Origin: Chamaesiphon sp. 336R_metabinner_41
Lineage (GTDB): Bacteria > Cyanobacteriota > Cyanobacteriia > Cyanobacteriales > Chamaesiphonaceae
NCBI GenBank assembly: GCA_025359915.1
Contig: JANYDE010000077.1
Span: 1-64,000, forward strand
DNA: 64,000 bases
Direction of reading: 5' to 3'
The notes beneath the pieces were generated by a model, which was not told the DNA's origin, did no database searches, and saw only the letters and a list, made by a program, of their open reading frames with translations. The stretch's first letter is position 1. Each line of letters starts with the position of its first letter. The translations under genes were made by a program, and so were the position numbers. Below are positions 52,766-61,167 of this stretch, in pieces.

Positions 52766-54394
52766 ATGGCGATCCAAGTTTATCAAAGTTTTTCAGCTTA
52801 CTATCATCGCGCAGCATTAATCATCTTACTGGTTGGCTTTTTAGTCAGATTATTTATTGCCATCTGGCTCCATCCAGGCTTTGACGAAGCTTATTATTAT
52901 CTCTACACGCTGCATCCCGATTGGAGTTACTTCGATCATCCGCCGTTGGTTGCTTGGACGACAGGTATTGGCGTTTGGTTGACAGGACAAGTCTCTCAAT
53001 TCACGATTCGGATTGGGACATTAATTATATATACTGGTTCCTTAATTTTTCTCTATTTATCTGCACTAAGATTATATACACTTCAAATCGCGATTAATAC
53101 CCTAGCAATCGCCTCCGCAATTCCAATTTTTCAGATTGCATTTGGGGTCTTAGCGACCCCAGATACCCCACTATTATTCTTTTGGTCGATATCTTTATGG
53201 TTAGCCACTCAAGAATTTTTCGATTATCGTGATTATCGTCCTAGTTTTCGCATCACTTTAATTTTCCTCACCGTCGGTTTAGCTTGCCTGGGCAAATATC
53301 ATGGATTTATTTTAGGTTTGGGTTTAATTGGATTTTGTCTATTCGGTACCAATTATCGTCATGCTTTAACCTCTAAGTGGTTCTTAATTGGCATCCCAAT
53401 TTTTCTATTGACAATTTCGCCCCTATTGGCTTGGAATATCCAGCATAACTGGGCATCATTTCAGTTTCAATCAGGACGCGCAATTCCTAACATTAAATAT
53501 CAGATCGATCGAGTATTCGGGACACTATCGATCGAGATGCTTTATTTATTCCCCACTTTTGGGATACCTTTGCTTTGGGCAACTGTCCGCGCCACTATCC
53601 AACAATTCAGAAATATTAAGCAAGCACAATATACTAGCCTTTCCTCATCAAAAAATCAATGGGATTTTGAGAAAAGATCGTTAATTTTGTGGCTCTCACT
53701 GCCCCTAATTATCGGGTTTACATTCATCTCTGGCTACCAACAAATTTTACCTGCATGGAAAATGCCTGGATATTGGTCAGCAACAATATTATTAGCCGAA
53801 CGAGTATCGATCGTTCGTCGTAATTCTTCCGTGCGCATTCCATACCGATGGTTTTTTGGTTCACTGGGAGTGATTATTTTACTATTCTCAATCGGTCTCT
53901 CTCATGTTGCCTTAGGCACATTTCAATCTCCAGCTAAAGGATCAATATTTGGATTATTACCAATTCAAACTGATACCTCAACCCAGATTTTTGACATCCA
54001 ACAACTACGTCAAGGATTCGTCACCAACAGTAAATTAAACCTGGCTTTGAAACAAGCAGATTTCGTCTTCACAAATCGCTACTATTTAGGCGGACAAATT
54101 GGGATGGCGATCGAACCAATTTCTCATAAACCACTCACATGTCTAGATTACGATCCGCGTGGCTTTGGTTTTTGGGCACAGCCAAAACAGTGGCTTGGTA
54201 AAAATGCTATTTATGTAGGTAGTAAAACTTTCAAAGTAGATCTAGAAGCAAAAGATCTCTATGTTAATTACTTTGAAAAATTGACTAAACTAGGTGAAAT
54301 TCCGATCCTTCGGGGTGGCGAAATAGTTCAAACATTTAGCGTCTATCAAGCCAAAAATATGTTGAAACCTTTTCCCCGTCTATATGCAAATTAG
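52766..54394 (+). CDS. GT39-family membrane glycosyltransferase (PMT/ArnT-like)
   Basis: The 542-residue protein has about ten membrane helices. The family's catalytic first loop has FDEAYYYLYTLHPDWSYFDHPPLVAW (residues 37-62), with the two acidic-residue motifs (DEA, YFDHPP). Its C-terminal soluble domain (about 400-542) lies outside the membrane. Such enzymes use polyprenyl-phosphate sugars to modify lipids or proteins. Acceptor and sugar are not decidable. The gene is followed by an alpha/beta hydrolase gene 78 bp on. Confidence 0.88.
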   Translation: MAIQVYQSFSAYYHRAALIILLVGFLVRLFIAIWLHPGFDEAYYYLYTLHPDWSYFDHPPLVAWTTGIGVWLTGQVSQFTIRIGTLIIYTGSLIFLYLSALRLYTLQIAINTLAIASAIPIFQIAFGVLATPDTPLLFFWSISLWLATQEFFDYRDYRPSFRITLIFLTVGLACLGKYHGFILGLGLIGFCLFGTNYRHALTSKWFLIGIPIFLLTISPLLAWNIQHNWASFQFQSGRAIPNIKYQIDRVFGTLSIEMLYLFPTFGIPLLWATVRATIQQFRNIKQAQYTSLSSSKNQWDFEKRSLILWLSLPLIIGFTFISGYQQILPAWKMPGYWSATILLAERVSIVRRNSSVRIPYRWFFGSLGVIILLFSIGLSHVALGTFQSPAKGSIFGLLPIQTDTSTQIFDIQQLRQGFVTNSKLNLALKQADFVFTNRYYLGGQIGMAIEPISHKPLTCLDYDPRGFGFWAQPKQWLGKNAIYVGSKTFKVDLEAKDLYVNYFEKLTKLGEIPILRGGEIVQTFSVYQAKNMLKPFPRLYAN

Positions 54395-54472
54395 GCGGAC
54401 AATTCTCCAGAGAAGAGGCTCGCGGGAACGAGCTATAATTGAGGAAGCGTACCACCAGAGTATTCTCTAACT

Positions 54473-55321
54473 ATGGTTCAGCTTTTCGTGGTAGCATTAC
54501 CCCTAGACCGATATCTCCACGTCAATGGATTTAATACCCGTTATTGGCAGATGGGCGATAGTGGAAGTAAGATTATCCTGCTACATGGTGGCAATGGATC
54601 GATCGAGTTTTGGCTGTACAATATTGCCACGTTAGCCCAATACCATCAGGTTTTTGCTTTTGATATGGTAGGTTCAGGTAAGTCTGATTGTCCAGATGTC
54701 TCCTATTCTCTCGCCGATCAAGCCGAATTCCTACATGGCTTTATGTCCGCACTGGAGATCGATACCGCAACACTGGTCGGCAATTCAATGGGCGGTGGAG
54801 TAGCTTTAGAATTTACTCGATTATATCCCGATCGAGTCGATAAATTGGTCTTAGTCGATAGTATGGGACTGGGGAAAGAGATTAGTTTAGGAATTCGGTT
54901 AATTACCCTACCCGCCATCGTCAATTTGCTCCGTCCAGGACGATGGATGATACCTAGTATTTTGAGGTCTAATTTCTATTATAGCACAGACATGCTGTCT
55001 GAGTGGATCGAATTTCGCTATCCAATTTTTGCTATTCCTGGGCGCAACCACGTAATTCTCCAGCTCGGACAAAGTAACTTTAATTTAGCTGGCGTTCTCC
55101 CTCAAGTCTATCAACCGATCGTCGCTAGTTTGCCACAGATTACCCAAAAAACACTAATTATCTGGGGTGAGTTCGATCGAATTATTCCACTCAAACACGC
55201 CTACGTCGCCGCCGCAGGCTTACCAAATTGTCAATTGGAGATATTCCCTCACTGCGGACATCATCCCTATCTAGAATACCCTGCTAAATTCGATCGATTA
55301 GTCTTAGATTTTCTATTATAA
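54473..55321 (+). CDS. alpha/beta-fold hydrolase
   Basis: The 282-residue protein shows the full triad: oxyanion HGGNG (about 39-43), nucleophile elbow GNSMGG (about 102-107; serine 104), acid GEFDRIIP (about 236-243) and histidine HCGHHPYLEYP (about 261-271). It resembles the pheophytinase/haloalkane-dehalogenase-like hydrolases often present in cyanobacteria. Substrate unknown. Same strand as GT39, possibly cotranscribed. Confidence 0.88.
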   Translation: MVQLFVVALPLDRYLHVNGFNTRYWQMGDSGSKIILLHGGNGSIEFWLYNIATLAQYHQVFAFDMVGSGKSDCPDVSYSLADQAEFLHGFMSALEIDTATLVGNSMGGGVALEFTRLYPDRVDKLVLVDSMGLGKEISLGIRLITLPAIVNLLRPGRWMIPSILRSNFYYSTDMLSEWIEFRYPIFAIPGRNHVILQLGQSNFNLAGVLPQVYQPIVASLPQITQKTLIIWGEFDRIIPLKHAYVAAAGLPNCQLEIFPHCGHHPYLEYPAKFDRLVLDFLL

Positions 55322-55383
55322 TCAAGCAGTTTCTAGTAAGAGAAGATGGGAGATGAGAGATTTGAGAACTTCTAAACAAAAAA

Positions 55384-55412
55384 ATTGGGTCGATATTAGA
55401 TATCAACCCAAT
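55384..55412. terminator. bidirectional terminator between convergent genes
   Basis: attgggtcgatat-tag-atatcaacccaat forms a 13-bp stem with one C-A mismatch. The minus-strand side is followed by a T-run (the A-run at 55,377-55,384), so it terminates aqpZ. Confidence 0.72.
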
Positions 55413-55470
55413 AATTAATTATTAATTATTAATTATTAATTATTAATTAATTAATTAATTAATTAATTTA
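55405..55470. repeat. A/T-rich tandem repeat (TTAATTA heptamer, then TTAA tetramer)
   Basis: About four copies of attaatt (7 bp) pass into about six copies of aatt-type tetramers. The array reaches the aqpZ stop codon (55,468). Confidence 0.85.
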
Positions 55471-56253
55471 ATATTCAGATTCACTAACCTTTGGGGCTTC
55501 AAAAATGGCATTGTAGAAAAATCCTGCGGCAATTGCACCTAAGATCGGAGCTAACCAGAATAACCATACCTGTCCAAATAATTCAGTCTTCCCAAATAAT
55601 GCCACTACTAGCGCAGGACCAGTACTCCTAGCTGGATTTACAGAGGTATTAGTTACCGGAATACTAATCAGGTGAATCAATGTTAGCATCAATCCAATTG
55701 CAATTGGTGCAAAACCTTGGGGTGCTCTACGATCGGTTGCACCCAAAATTACCATCAAGAACATGAATGTCATCACAAGTTCAGTGATGAAACAAGATAT
55801 CATTGAAAACTTCTGTGGTGAATGAGTATCATACCCATTAGTTGCCATCGGACCAGTTCCGGTTAGTGCGTAACCGCCAAATTTGCCAGAAGCAATTAGA
55901 TAGATAACTAATGAACCTAAAATCGCACCACCAACTTGGGCGAGAATATATGGTAATAATTCTCTTGAGGGGAATCTCTTACCAGCCCATAATCCAAAAG
56001 ATACGGCTGGATTGAGATGGCAACCAGAGATATGTCCGATGGCATACGCCATCGTCAAAACTGTCAATCCAAAGGCAAGGGAGACCCCAATCGTTCCAAT
56101 CCCCAATGAAGCTGCTGCTGCTGCTTTGGTATCGGAGACACCTTGGGTATTAACCTCTGTATAAGCTGCTGCGAGTACAGCACTTCCACAGCCACCTAGC
56201 ACCAACCAGAAGGTACCAAAAAACTCGGCAATACAACGTTTCGTTAAAGGCAT
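55468..56253 (-). CDS. aqpZ: aquaporin Z-type water channel
   Basis: The 261-residue MIP-family protein has six membrane helices and both NPA boxes: HLNPAVSFG (about 80-88) and [11 protein letters not shown] (about 207-217). The arginine after NPA-2 and a narrow filter fit an AqpZ-type water channel rather than a glycerol facilitator. Homologues in cyanobacteria take part in osmotic response. The stop codon abuts a tandem repeat, and the start lies 183 bp from the HAD gene. Confidence 0.95.
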   Translation of the reverse strand: MPLTKRCIAEFFGTFWLVLGGCGSAVLAAAYTEVNTQGVSDTKAAAAASLGIGTIGVSLAFGLTVLTMAYAIGHISGCHLNPAVSFGLWAGKRFPSRELLPYILAQVGGAILGSLVIYLIASGKFGGYALTGTGPMATNGYDTHSPQKFSMISCFITELVMTFMFLMVILGATDRRAPQGFAPIAIGLMLTLIHLISIPVTNTSVNPARSTGPALVVALFGKTELFGQVWLFWLAPILGAIAAGFFYNAIFEAPKVSESEY

Positions 56254-56435
56254 ACTTTGTTAGTTATCTAAAAATGTAGAATCAAAGATCATTGTCATCG
56301 GTAAATTCAATTTATACACTGCTTACGCAACATTTAGTAATGTTCACACTGAAAAATCGATTGAATTTAATTTGTCAAAGATCTCGATCTCATATTTTAG
56401 ACTAAAGTATTCAAGCAAAAGATCCTATCAAACCA

Positions 56436-57257
56436 TTAGCTCTCAACGGGAGCAGCTTCTGCTTTGCTTGCGGCGGCTTTCTTGGGTGTACCACCGAGTG
56501 TTGGTAGATCTGCGAGTGTGAGCGTTTGAATCCGCGACTGTTGGAGTGCAGCTTCTCGCTCAGGAGCTGTGTTGTAGCCCCAGTCAGCTAAATACAATTT
56601 GACCGACTCTAATTCTGGTTGAGAAGCAATTTTTGACAACGTACTCAGGCGATCTTCTACAAACCATACCGTTGGAGATTTCTTCACGCCTCGATCGAGA
56701 ATTTGCTTGAGACTATCTACTTTACTCCGTTTGAGTTCTTTGCCCCAAATAAATTCACTTGATAGCTCAACACCCTGCTCTTGCAGGAGTTGGGATACAA
56801 ATCGGCTCTCTTTGGTTGTGATAATTACGGGCTGAATCTTCCGCGCTGGTAGTGATTTTAAGGTGTCGATCGCACCTGGATAAAATTGATGCAATTTCAA
56901 CCAGCTAGCCGGATCTTGTTGAATCCAATTATCTCGGACTGTATCCAATTGCTGACTGACTTTCACGCCACTGAGCCGACTATCTGCCAAGATTCGATCG
57001 CGAATCCGCTGCCAAGAGCTGTGCATCCGCTCAGTGGAAATACCGAGTGTTAGTGCCCGAATTAATACGGGCATCTCCCAGCCGACTTCGATCAGTGGAC
57101 GCAACTCCCGAAATTTCTCCGCAACTCCAGGCGATGGCTCTAGTCTGTCTAGTTGCCACACTTGAGTGTAAGTTCTCCATGCAGTCTGCCAATACTCTGC
57201 CATCCCATCGCAGATTACCCCATCAAAGTCGAGGGCGAGAATTCGCGCAGCATTCAT
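56436..57257 (-). CDS. HAD-superfamily hydrolase
   Basis: This 273-residue protein begins with motif I ALDFDGVICDGM (residues 8-19, nucleophile D10), has a helical cap (about 25-120) and motif II VIITTK (about 147-152). Motif III/IV is VWFVEDRLSTLSKI (about 195-208). It is a HAD phosphatase of the phosphoglycolate-phosphatase-like type; the final 20 residues are Ala/Lys-rich. Substrate cannot be named. The start lies 87 bp from a divergently read tRNA region. Confidence 0.85.
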   Translation of the reverse strand: MNAARILALDFDGVICDGMAEYWQTAWRTYTQVWQLDRLEPSPGVAEKFRELRPLIEVGWEMPVLIRALTLGISTERMHSSWQRIRDRILADSRLSGVKVSQQLDTVRDNWIQQDPASWLKLHQFYPGAIDTLKSLPARKIQPVIITTKESRFVSQLLQEQGVELSSEFIWGKELKRSKVDSLKQILDRGVKKSPTVWFVEDRLSTLSKIASQPELESVKLYLADWGYNTAPEREAALQQSRIQTLTLADLPTLGGTPKKAAASKAEAAPVES

Positions 57258-57344
57258 ACCGTTGTTATTCCTTTGGTTGACATGGCGATCGGTCAGAGTA
57301 TTGGTAAAATCACTCTGACCGATTGCCCTAAAATGTAGATTTAA

Positions 57345-57416
57345 CTGGGGTGCAAGGATTCGAACCTCGGAATGTCTGGACCAAAACCAGATGCCTTACC
57401 ACTTGGCGACACCCCA
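57345..57416 (-). tRNA. tRNA-Gln(TTG)
   Basis: Read on the minus strand the 72-nt sequence begins TGGGGTG and ends CACCCCA plus G. It has a TTCGAATCC T-loop and the loop GGTTTTGGTCC, giving anticodon TTG for CAA/CAG. The 3' CCA is not encoded. It is transcribed towards the HAD gene. Confidence 0.95.
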
Positions 57417-58201
57417 TTGCAATAACTCAATTATCATAGCATAGGTATCTGGGTTGGTGTCAAGGGGGTGGGGATATTTTTTTGAGGGGCAAAGGAGAAC
57501 GGGTCGTGGTCTTGTGCCCGCTCTGGGTCTGCGCTAATTACTAATATTTTTATACTGTCTTGTCTCGCTCAATCTGGAGGGAACCTCTAGAGCGCGTTGG
57601 CGGAGCCTCTCCGACAGGAGAAACCGCTGGTGCAAGATGTGAGAAGAAACACCCGCACAGTCCCCCAGTGTCCTTCTATCCAAATTAGATTTATGCCGCC
57701 TAGTACTAGCTAATTAGGGGAGATCGATCGAGTAGATTATTTTGTGTTAATCATTATTTTTAATCAAAAATAATAAACTACTATTCAGCCCTGATGGGCT
57801 AGCTTTTGAATATCAATTTTGAAAAATATTTGCGATTCAATGTATACGCTCGAAGGAATATGTGCGAATTTCATTCTCGGCTTCAAGGGGTTTTCTTAGA
57901 CGAATGAATCATAAAGATTTCATTAAGATGCCTGGATCGATCAAAAAATAGCATCTAGAATAAGTTCATGTTTAACAAAATAAATATAAAACTAAATAAG
58001 CCAAAGTTGCGGTGAGCATAACCTTTACTAGAAGAAGCTTTTGAAGTTTGTGCTCAAGCCAAATTAAGACATTTTTGATAAGTTATTAGCGACTATTGGA
58101 TTAGTTTTGACCACTGAGATAGTGATGTTTAATCTCGATAGATTTAATCAATTTCGTAATCCCTGACTCGTTAATAGCCTCATATCTTTAGGAGGATTAT
58201 A
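57417..58201. other. 785-bp spacer with dispersed repeat, no gene
   Basis: The part 57,555-57,635 carries a dispersed repeat: gtcttgtctcgct and gcgcgttggcggagcctctccgacaggag, also present in the MITE at 4,505-4,679. The rest (57,700-58,180) is A/T-rich with no convincing ORF; it leads into the strong ribosome site (aggaggatt) of the GT4 gene and should hold its promoter. Confidence 0.6.
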
Positions 58202-59296
58202 ATGAAGATTGCCCAGATTGCACCTTTGTGGGAAAGGGTTCCACCACCAGCTTATGGAGGAATAGAATTAGTAGTCGGACTATTGACAGATGAGTTGGTT
58301 GCTAGAGGACACGAGGTCACTCTATTTGCCTCAGGTGATTCGATTACCGCTGCTAAATTGGTGTCGGTAAACCCTCAAGCAATCCGGCTGGATCCGAATA
58401 TTCAGGAGTGTGGCATCTATGAGATGCTTCAATTAGCCCAGGTGTATGAGCGGGCTGGGGAATTCGATCTGATCCACTCCCATATGGGCTGCGCGGCTTT
58501 GCCTTACGGTAAGTTGACGCAAACACCGACAGTACATACATTGCATGGAATTTTTACGCCAGACAATGAAAAAATGTTTATCCATGCCAAAGCTCAACCC
58601 TATGTGAGCATTTCTAATGCCCAGCGGGAAGACAGGTTGGGATTAAATTATGTGGCGACTGTCTACAACAGCATTGATATGAGTATGCATCACTTTTTTC
58701 CGACTGCTGATGAGCCAGCTTATCTAGCATTTCTGGGGAGAATGTCGGTAGAAAAAGGGCCGCATCACGCGATCGAAATTGCCAAAGCAACTGGGATACC
58801 ATTGAAGATGGCGGGGAAAATCGATCCGGTAGATGTGGAGTATTTCGATCGCGAAATTAAGCCACACATTGATGGTACACACATCCAATTCCTCGGAGAA
58901 GCGGATCACGTAATGAAAAACGATTTGATGGGGAGAGCGATTGCCACCCTATTTCCGATTACCTGGCGGGAACCATTTGGGCTAGTGACGATCGAATCAA
59001 TGGCAGCAGGGACACCTGTCATCGCGATCAATCTTGGCTCCATCCCAGAAATCATCGCGGATGGAGTCAGCGGCTATATCTGCAACTCCGTAGCTGAATG
59101 TATCGCTGCGGTAGCCAAAATTCCGGCGATTTCCCGCGCTGGCTGTCGTGAATATGTCGCCAATCGATTTGGAGTCGAGCAAATGGTGTCAGGTTATGAA
59201 GCCGTTTACCAACAACTGTTGGCAGAAAAATTTGTCCGCAATGGACATCTGGCAACGTTAATTCCCCTCGATCCACTGATTCAGAGAAGTGCGTGA
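58202..59296 (+). CDS. GT4-family glycosyltransferase
   Basis: The 364-residue GT-B protein starts at ATG 58,202 behind AGGAGG, a perfect Shine-Dalgarno. The N-terminal half has APLWERVPPPAYGGIELVVGLL (residues 7-28). The C-terminal half has FLGRMSVEKGPHHAIEIA (about 180-197) and the nucleotide-sugar motif EPFGLVTIESMAAGTPVIAI (E-x7-E, about 258-277). Many cyanobacteria carry this gene near a sucrose-like GT4. Donor and acceptor unknown. Confidence 0.9.
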   Translation: MKIAQIAPLWERVPPPAYGGIELVVGLLTDELVARGHEVTLFASGDSITAAKLVSVNPQAIRLDPNIQECGIYEMLQLAQVYERAGEFDLIHSHMGCAALPYGKLTQTPTVHTLHGIFTPDNEKMFIHAKAQPYVSISNAQREDRLGLNYVATVYNSIDMSMHHFFPTADEPAYLAFLGRMSVEKGPHHAIEIAKATGIPLKMAGKIDPVDVEYFDREIKPHIDGTHIQFLGEADHVMKNDLMGRAIATLFPITWREPFGLVTIESMAAGTPVIAINLGSIPEIIADGVSGYICNSVAECIAAVAKIPAISRAGCREYVANRFGVEQMVSGYEAVYQQLLAEKFVRNGHLATLIPLDPLIQRSA

Positions 59297-59571
59297 TTTT
59301 AGCGGACTTTGTATTGTTTGCTACGGCTGGTTACTACAGCTCCACGGTAGTCTAGTAATTATTTCAGCCAACCGACTGAAGTCAATCAGCCACCCCCCCA
59401 GTAACAATTAAGTTGAGATCGTTTGCAAATCTTCATCTATATGATTTGGGCGATCGATCGAGTAGTAAATAGGCTGTAGCCCTTACAGATTGGCTCGATT
59501 CACGATCACAAGTGCAATTAACTTAATTAATTATTTAAAATCGAATGTCAATTTTTTATAGAGGTGCCGAT

Positions 59572-60966
59572 ATGTCAACAGGAAAATTTCCCGCCACACA
59601 ATCCAACCAACCATTCGCCTCAGCGCGTACCAAAATTCCTACCCGCCAAGCCATCGCCTTAATCTCCGAACATGGAGATCCAGCCGCAGAAATCGGTAAA
59701 GACGCGGCTGGTGGACAAAATGTTTACGTTCGTCAAGTGGGTGAATCCTTAGCTAAACTCGGTTGGCAAGTAGATATGTTCACGCGGAAAAGTAACCCAA
59801 ATGATGCGACGATCGTTCAGCATTCCCCTTACTGTCGCACGATTCGGCTGATTGCGGGGCCAGAGACTTATATTCCCCGTGACGAACTGTTCCAATACAT
59901 GCCCGAATTCGTCACCTCATTTCAAAAATTCCAACAAAAAGAAGGGACAAATTATCCCTTAGCCCACACAAACTACTGGATGTCTGGTTGGGTAGGTTTA
60001 GAACTCCAACGTCGCCAAAATATTCAATTGATCCATACCTACCATTCGCTGGGTGCGGTTAAATATCAATCAGTTAGTGAAATCCCCACCATTGCTCAAA
60101 CTAGATTAGCGGTTGAGAAACAAATCCTCGAACAGGCGCACTCGGTAGTCGCTACCAGTCCCCAAGAATTCGACGATCTCGAAAATTTAGTTTCTCGTCT
60201 GGGTAATATTGATATAATTCCCTGCGGGACAGATGTCAGTACTTTTCGCCCGATCTCCAAAGTTGAAGCCAGAAAACAACTAGACATCAGTGGTAAAGAA
60301 AAAGTGGTCCTGTATGTCGGTCGTTTTGACAAGCGCAAAGGGATCGAAACTCTCGTCCGCGCTACCAGAGAATTGCGGGCGCAATTAGAGCAAGGGGAAG
60401 AAATCGATCCTCAAAACTTAAAACTATTAATTGTCGGTGGTAGCGATCCGCAGGAAGCTGATGGAGCAGAGCGTCGGCGGATTGAAGACTTGGTGACAGA
60501 ATTAGATTTGACGGCTAATACTGAATTCGTCGGGATGGTTGGACACGATCGATTAGCACTCTATTATACGGCTGCGGATGTCTGTGTGATTCCTAGTCAT
60601 TATGAACCATTTGGGTTAGTGGCGATCGAAGCAATGGCATGTGGAACGCCTGTAGTTGCTTCTGCTGTCGGTGGTTTGAAATTCACAGTTATTTCTGAGG
60701 AAACTGGCTTACTAGTACCACCTCATGATGTCGCTAAATTTGCTCATGCGATCGAACGCATCTTAACTGATGATATCTGGGCACGGAAAGCTCGTAAACA
60801 AGCTTCGGCACGGGTACAACAGAACTTTAGTTGGACTGGTGTGGCAATTCAATTGAGCGATCTCTATCGCCGATTGTTGGCGCAATCACTCTCCGGTTCT
60901 GGCATCGCACGCGGATCGAGTGCTACTTCGACACTTTTACCCAAACAAGTTGTCAAAGCATCTTAA
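59572..60966 (+). CDS. GT4-family glycosyltransferase, sucrose-synthase/SPS-like
   Basis: ATG at 59,572 has AGAGG seven bases upstream; ATG 59,545 is a worse choice. The 464-residue protein has the sucrose-synthase-type head ALISEHGDPAAEIGKDAAGGQNVYVRQ. Further on are THTYHSLGAVK-type and IPCGTDVSTFRP motifs, YVGRFDKRKGIETLVRA, and the donor motif EPFGLVAIEAMACGTPVVAS (about 342-361). It may make a sucrose-related or glycolipid bond, but its real substrate is unproven. It is 275 bp after the first GT4, on the same strand. Confidence 0.88.
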   Translation: MSTGKFPATQSNQPFASARTKIPTRQAIALISEHGDPAAEIGKDAAGGQNVYVRQVGESLAKLGWQVDMFTRKSNPNDATIVQHSPYCRTIRLIAGPETYIPRDELFQYMPEFVTSFQKFQQKEGTNYPLAHTNYWMSGWVGLELQRRQNIQLIHTYHSLGAVKYQSVSEIPTIAQTRLAVEKQILEQAHSVVATSPQEFDDLENLVSRLGNIDIIPCGTDVSTFRPISKVEARKQLDISGKEKVVLYVGRFDKRKGIETLVRATRELRAQLEQGEEIDPQNLKLLIVGGSDPQEADGAERRRIEDLVTELDLTANTEFVGMVGHDRLALYYTAADVCVIPSHYEPFGLVAIEAMACGTPVVASAVGGLKFTVISEETGLLVPPHDVAKFAHAIERILTDDIWARKARKQASARVQQNFSWTGVAIQLSDLYRRLLAQSLSGSGIARGSSATSTLLPKQVVKAS

Positions 60967-61021
60967 ATTAATTGATAGTTGATAATTGATAATTGGGTGT
61001 TTAGGATGGGAATTGAGCGGA

Positions 61022-61058
61022 TGCATTTATGGACGGGTGCTCCGTCCATAAAAATGCA
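61022..61058. repeat. palindromic repeat (tgcatttATGGACGG / CCGTCCATaaaaatgca)
   Basis: An almost perfect stem-loop with a 5-nt loop lies just after the GT4 stop; it may help termination. Confidence 0.55.
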
Positions 61059-61098
61059 CCAAGCAAACCCCTGCTCCGACAGCCTATTGACTGTCTTG

Positions 61099-61141
61099 AA
61101 AAAGTGATCTACTTGCGGAAACCGCAAGTAGATCACTTTTT
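61099..61141. terminator. 20-bp perfect hairpin terminator
   Basis: aaaaagtgatctacttgcgg and its exact complement flank an AAA loop, with T-runs on both strands. It lies between the convergent GT4 and alpha-mannosidase genes and shares its gtcttgaaaa flank with the dispersed repeat family. Confidence 0.8.
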
Positions 61142-61167
61142 GTTAAACCACTGTTCACTCTAGATCT